The notes below the pieces were generated by a model. That model was not told where the DNA came from. It ran no database searches and was given only the letters and a program-made list of their open reading frames with translations. The position numbers and the translations under genes were made by a program. A stretch of DNA of 14,874 bases from Alphaproteobacteria bacterium. GTDB taxonomy: Bacteria; Pseudomonadota; Alphaproteobacteria; UBA6615. The stretch spans positions 1 to 14,874 of the forward strand of contig JABDJY010000192.1 of NCBI GenBank assembly GCA_013003285.1, in the 5' to 3' direction. Of this stretch, positions 13,130 through 14,874 are shown piece after piece. The first letter of the stretch is position 1. The number at the start of each line of letters is the position of its first letter.

Positions 13130-13741
13130 CTAGACGCCGAAGGTCAGCGCCTCTTTGGGAACCGACTGGCCCAACGCGTTGGCCAACACGGTCCAATGCA
13201 TGGTTTCGTCGGCGGCCAGGCGGCCGGCAATCTGTGCCAAATCCGCATCGCCGAAGGCCGGGATAACACCGAGATAAGCATTGGCGGCGCCGCGTTCGAG
13301 GCGCGCGGCAAGCTTCAGAATATCGCTCTGGTTCTTCAGCGTACCGGCCTTCAAATCGGTGGCATATTCGGACAGCGTCTTGGCTGCGACCGGTGTGCCA
13401 CCAAGCTTCTTGACGGTACCGGCCAAGGCATCGCGGTGTTCCTTGTGGTGGCCCTGGAATAGCACCGCCACATCAAGCACCGGTTTCTGCAGCAAGCCGC
13501 TCTCGGTGCCGAGCTGATACGCATTGATGGCTTCGTGCTCTAATCCAAGGGCCACATTGAGGATCGCCGCATCCTGGGCGGGGTCGGCTTTGCGGCTGGC
13601 GCTATGGCTTGCCGCCAGGCTTTCACGGCCACCGATCAACGCGATGGCGGTCGCCGACAAAGTGACATAGCCGGCATTGCTCAGAAAACGGCGGCGCGAC
13701 TCGCCCTGATACGTTCTGCGGCTAAAATTCGATTGGGTCAT
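13130..13741 (-). CDS. Tat-exported ferritin-like domain protein
   Basis: The 203-residue product starts with a twin-arginine signal (SRRRFLSNAG, then a hydrophobic stretch to about residue 45), so it would be exported folded, probably with its metal centre already loaded. The rest is a four-helix ferritin-like domain with candidate di-metal ligands: Glu68/Glu70 in LEHEAINAY, His98/His99/Glu101/His102 in GHHKEHRD, Glu149 in LERGAANAY and Glu179/His182 in DETMHW. The family (PF13668-like) is poorly characterised, and roles in metal storage or oxidant removal are guesses. ATG 13741 has GGAG about ten bases upstream; ATG 13756 is an alternative. It heads the minus-strand run and diverges from the DUF4197 gene. 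Confidence 0.85.
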   Translation of the reverse strand: MTQSNFSRRTYQGESRRRFLSNAGYVTLSATAIALIGGRESLAASHSASRKADPAQDAAILNVALGLEHEAINAYQLGTESGLLQKPVLDVAVLFQGHHKEHRDALAGTVKKLGGTPVAAKTLSEYATDLKAGTLKNQSDILKLAARLERGAANAYLGVIPAFGDADLAQIAGRLAADETMHWTVLANALGQSVPKEALTFGV

Positions 13742-13933
13742 TTCCATGCTCTCCATATGCAACTGTTAATCGGGCCTGGCCGGTCGAATAGCGGCCTTAC
13801 ACTGGCAATTACGCCGCGCTCGCCCATTCAGATGCACACCGGAAAAAATAATTGATCGAACCGCCCTACGCCGCTTCAAGGTCCGGCCTGAACGCCATAC
13901 AAAAGGCGGATTCTGATGTAAGATATGCGAATA

Positions 13934-13947
13934 GGCGGAAAACCGCC
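13934..13947 (+). promoter_or_regulatory. Leader hairpin of the DUF4197 gene
   Basis: GGCGG-AAAA-CCGCC forms a 5-bp stem with a four-A loop about 12 bases before the GAGGA ribosome-binding site (13960-13964). Another GGCGG at 13905-13909 could pair with the same 3' arm, so two alternative folds are possible. It may simply be chance. Confidence 0.3.
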
Positions 13948-13971
13948 CACATGTCCCCCGAGGAAACGACC

Positions 13972-14742
13972 ATGACACTCAACCGAATGGCTTTGTGCAT
14001 GACCGCGCTTGTTGCGGCCATAGTGTTACCCGTTAGCGCCCAGGCGCAGCTCGATCTGCTCAAGCGTGGCAAAGACGCCCTGCAATCGATCCCAGGCACC
14101 AGCGGCGGCAGCGGCGCGACGTCGCCGGCAGCCGCCCTGACGGAATCTGAAATTGGCGGCGGATTACGCGAAGCCCTGACTGTCGGCGTGCAGACCGTGG
14201 TATCCCAAGTGGGTGCGACCGACGGCTATAACGGCGATCCGCGGATCCATATACCGCTGCCGAAAAGTCTGGAGACGGTGCAAAATACTCTCTCGCGCAT
14301 CGGCATGTCCGATTTGGTCGACGACCTGGAATTGCGCCTCAACCGTGCGGCCGAAAAAGCCGCGCCGGAGGCCAGCGAAGTGTTCGGGCAGGCCATCCAG
14401 GAGATGACCTTCGACGACGTCCAGATGATTTACAAAGGCCCCGACGACGCCGCGACCCGTTTTCTCGAACGCACCATGAGCTCACCCCTGGTCCAGCGAA
14501 TGCGGCCCATCGTCGATGCCAGCCTGTCGGAGGTCGGCGCGGTGCAGGCCTACGACAACGCCATCGGCCAGTATAAGGCGATCCCCTTCGTGCCCGACGC
14601 CAAGGCCGATCTCACCGAGCATGTGCTGGAGCGCGCCTTGAAGGGTTTGTTCCTCTATTTGGCCGAAGAAGAGGCGGCGATCCGCCAAAACCCGGTCAAG
14701 CGCACGACAACCCTGCTGCAAAAAGTGTTCGGCGCCAGTTAA
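13972..14742 (+). CDS. Exported DUF4197-type protein
   Basis: The 256-residue protein has a signal peptide cleaved near AQA|QLDLL. A short Gly/Ser/Ala-rich linker then leads into a helical domain with LTESEIGGGLREALTVGVQT, IHIPLPKSLE, MTFDDVQMIYKGPDDAATRF and GLFLYLAEEEAAIRQNP. This order of motifs is that of DUF4197, an envelope-associated family without a known function. ATG 13972 has GAGGA seven bases upstream; ATG 13951 and an even longer open frame exist but would add a non-signal N-terminus. It diverges from the ferritin-like gene with a 230-base gap. No metal or catalytic residues stand out. Confidence 0.85.
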   Translation: MTLNRMALCMTALVAAIVLPVSAQAQLDLLKRGKDALQSIPGTSGGSGATSPAAALTESEIGGGLREALTVGVQTVVSQVGATDGYNGDPRIHIPLPKSLETVQNTLSRIGMSDLVDDLELRLNRAAEKAAPEASEVFGQAIQEMTFDDVQMIYKGPDDAATRFLERTMSSPLVQRMRPIVDASLSEVGAVQAYDNAIGQYKAIPFVPDAKADLTEHVLERALKGLFLYLAEEEAAIRQNPVKRTTTLLQKVFGAS

Positions 14743-14760
14743 GTTTTACGATCTCTCTTT

Positions 14761-14774
14761 TGCCCTTTCGGGCA
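14761..14774. terminator. Small hairpin after the DUF4197 gene
   Basis: TGCCC and GGGCA pair around a TTTC loop 18 bases after the stop. There is no downstream T-run on the plus strand, so termination there would be weak. It is included as a possible 3'-end structure. Confidence 0.35.
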
Positions 14775-14789
14775 TACCCCCCACCCCAT

Positions 14790-14866
14790 CCCTCCCCCTC
14801 AAGGGGGGAGGGGGAAGTGTTTGTCGGCACCTGGCTAGTATTCCCTCCCCCCAGCGAGGGGGAGGG
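14790..14866. repeat. REP-like pair of inverted repeats
   Basis: Two hairpins use the same arms: CCCTCCCCC (14790-14798) with GGGGGAGGG (14804-14812), and CCCTCCCCC (14843-14851) with GGGGGAGGG (14858-14866), with loops of five and six bases. They lie 30 bases apart. The loop sequences and flanks suggest two opposite-facing copies of one repeat (TCAAG loop against a TCGCTG-type loop on the other strand). Similar C/G-rich dyads are dispersed between genes in many alphaproteobacteria. The right flank runs to the window edge. Confidence 0.7.
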
Positions 14867-14874
14867 TTAGGGAG

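Overview
The window looks like chromosomal DNA from a GC-rich alphaproteobacterium, probably Rhodospirillales-like. This is inferred from codon use, ATGA/GTGA gene overlaps, Gram-negative outer-membrane and Tat-exported proteins, and the kinds of genes present. There is no phage, transposase, tRNA, rRNA or CRISPR array. Genes are tightly packed and no gene-free stretch exceeds 300 bases.

Left part (1-5647). The 3' end of an Asp-rich protein is followed by a DUF4189-type lipoprotein (+). Convergent to it is a three-gene queuosine operon read on the minus strand: queA, queF (ATGA overlap), queG. The queuosine-precursor transporter gene yhhQ diverges from queA. The plus-strand run continues with an LpxR-like outer-membrane lipid A deacylase, which overlaps yhhQ by GTGA, and then a short LapG-like transglutaminase-fold cysteine protease with its own likely promoter. 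So one locus covers queuosine synthesis and salvage next to envelope remodelling functions.

Middle and right part (5648-13741, all minus strand). In transcription order: a Tat-exported ferritin-like protein; a class I cytochrome c; an ECF sigma factor; two tandem paralogous ChrR-like cupin anti-sigma proteins; a secreted DUF4331 protein; an exported TPR protein split by one in-frame TGA; a HupE/UreJ_2-type membrane protein with a periplasmic EF-hand-like loop; and a separate isochorismatase-family cysteine hydrolase. The sigma/anti-sigma pair most likely controls the exported genes around it. The DUF4331-TPR-HupE run (the last two are joined by a TGATG overlap) looks like an uncharacterised envelope module under ECF control. 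This is the best candidate for an undescribed system.

Right end (13742-14874). A DUF4197-type exported protein (+) is followed by a small hairpin and two near-identical GC-rich inverted repeats in a REP-like arrangement.

The most notable anomalies are: the TGA in the TPR gene at a position where relatives, as I recall them, have Trp; the duplicated anti-sigma gene, whose second copy appears to carry a remnant of the sigma gene's 3' end; a perfect 14-bp palindrome and a long hairpin in the DUF4331 leader; and a hairpin with a T-tract just before the cytochrome c ribosome-binding site.
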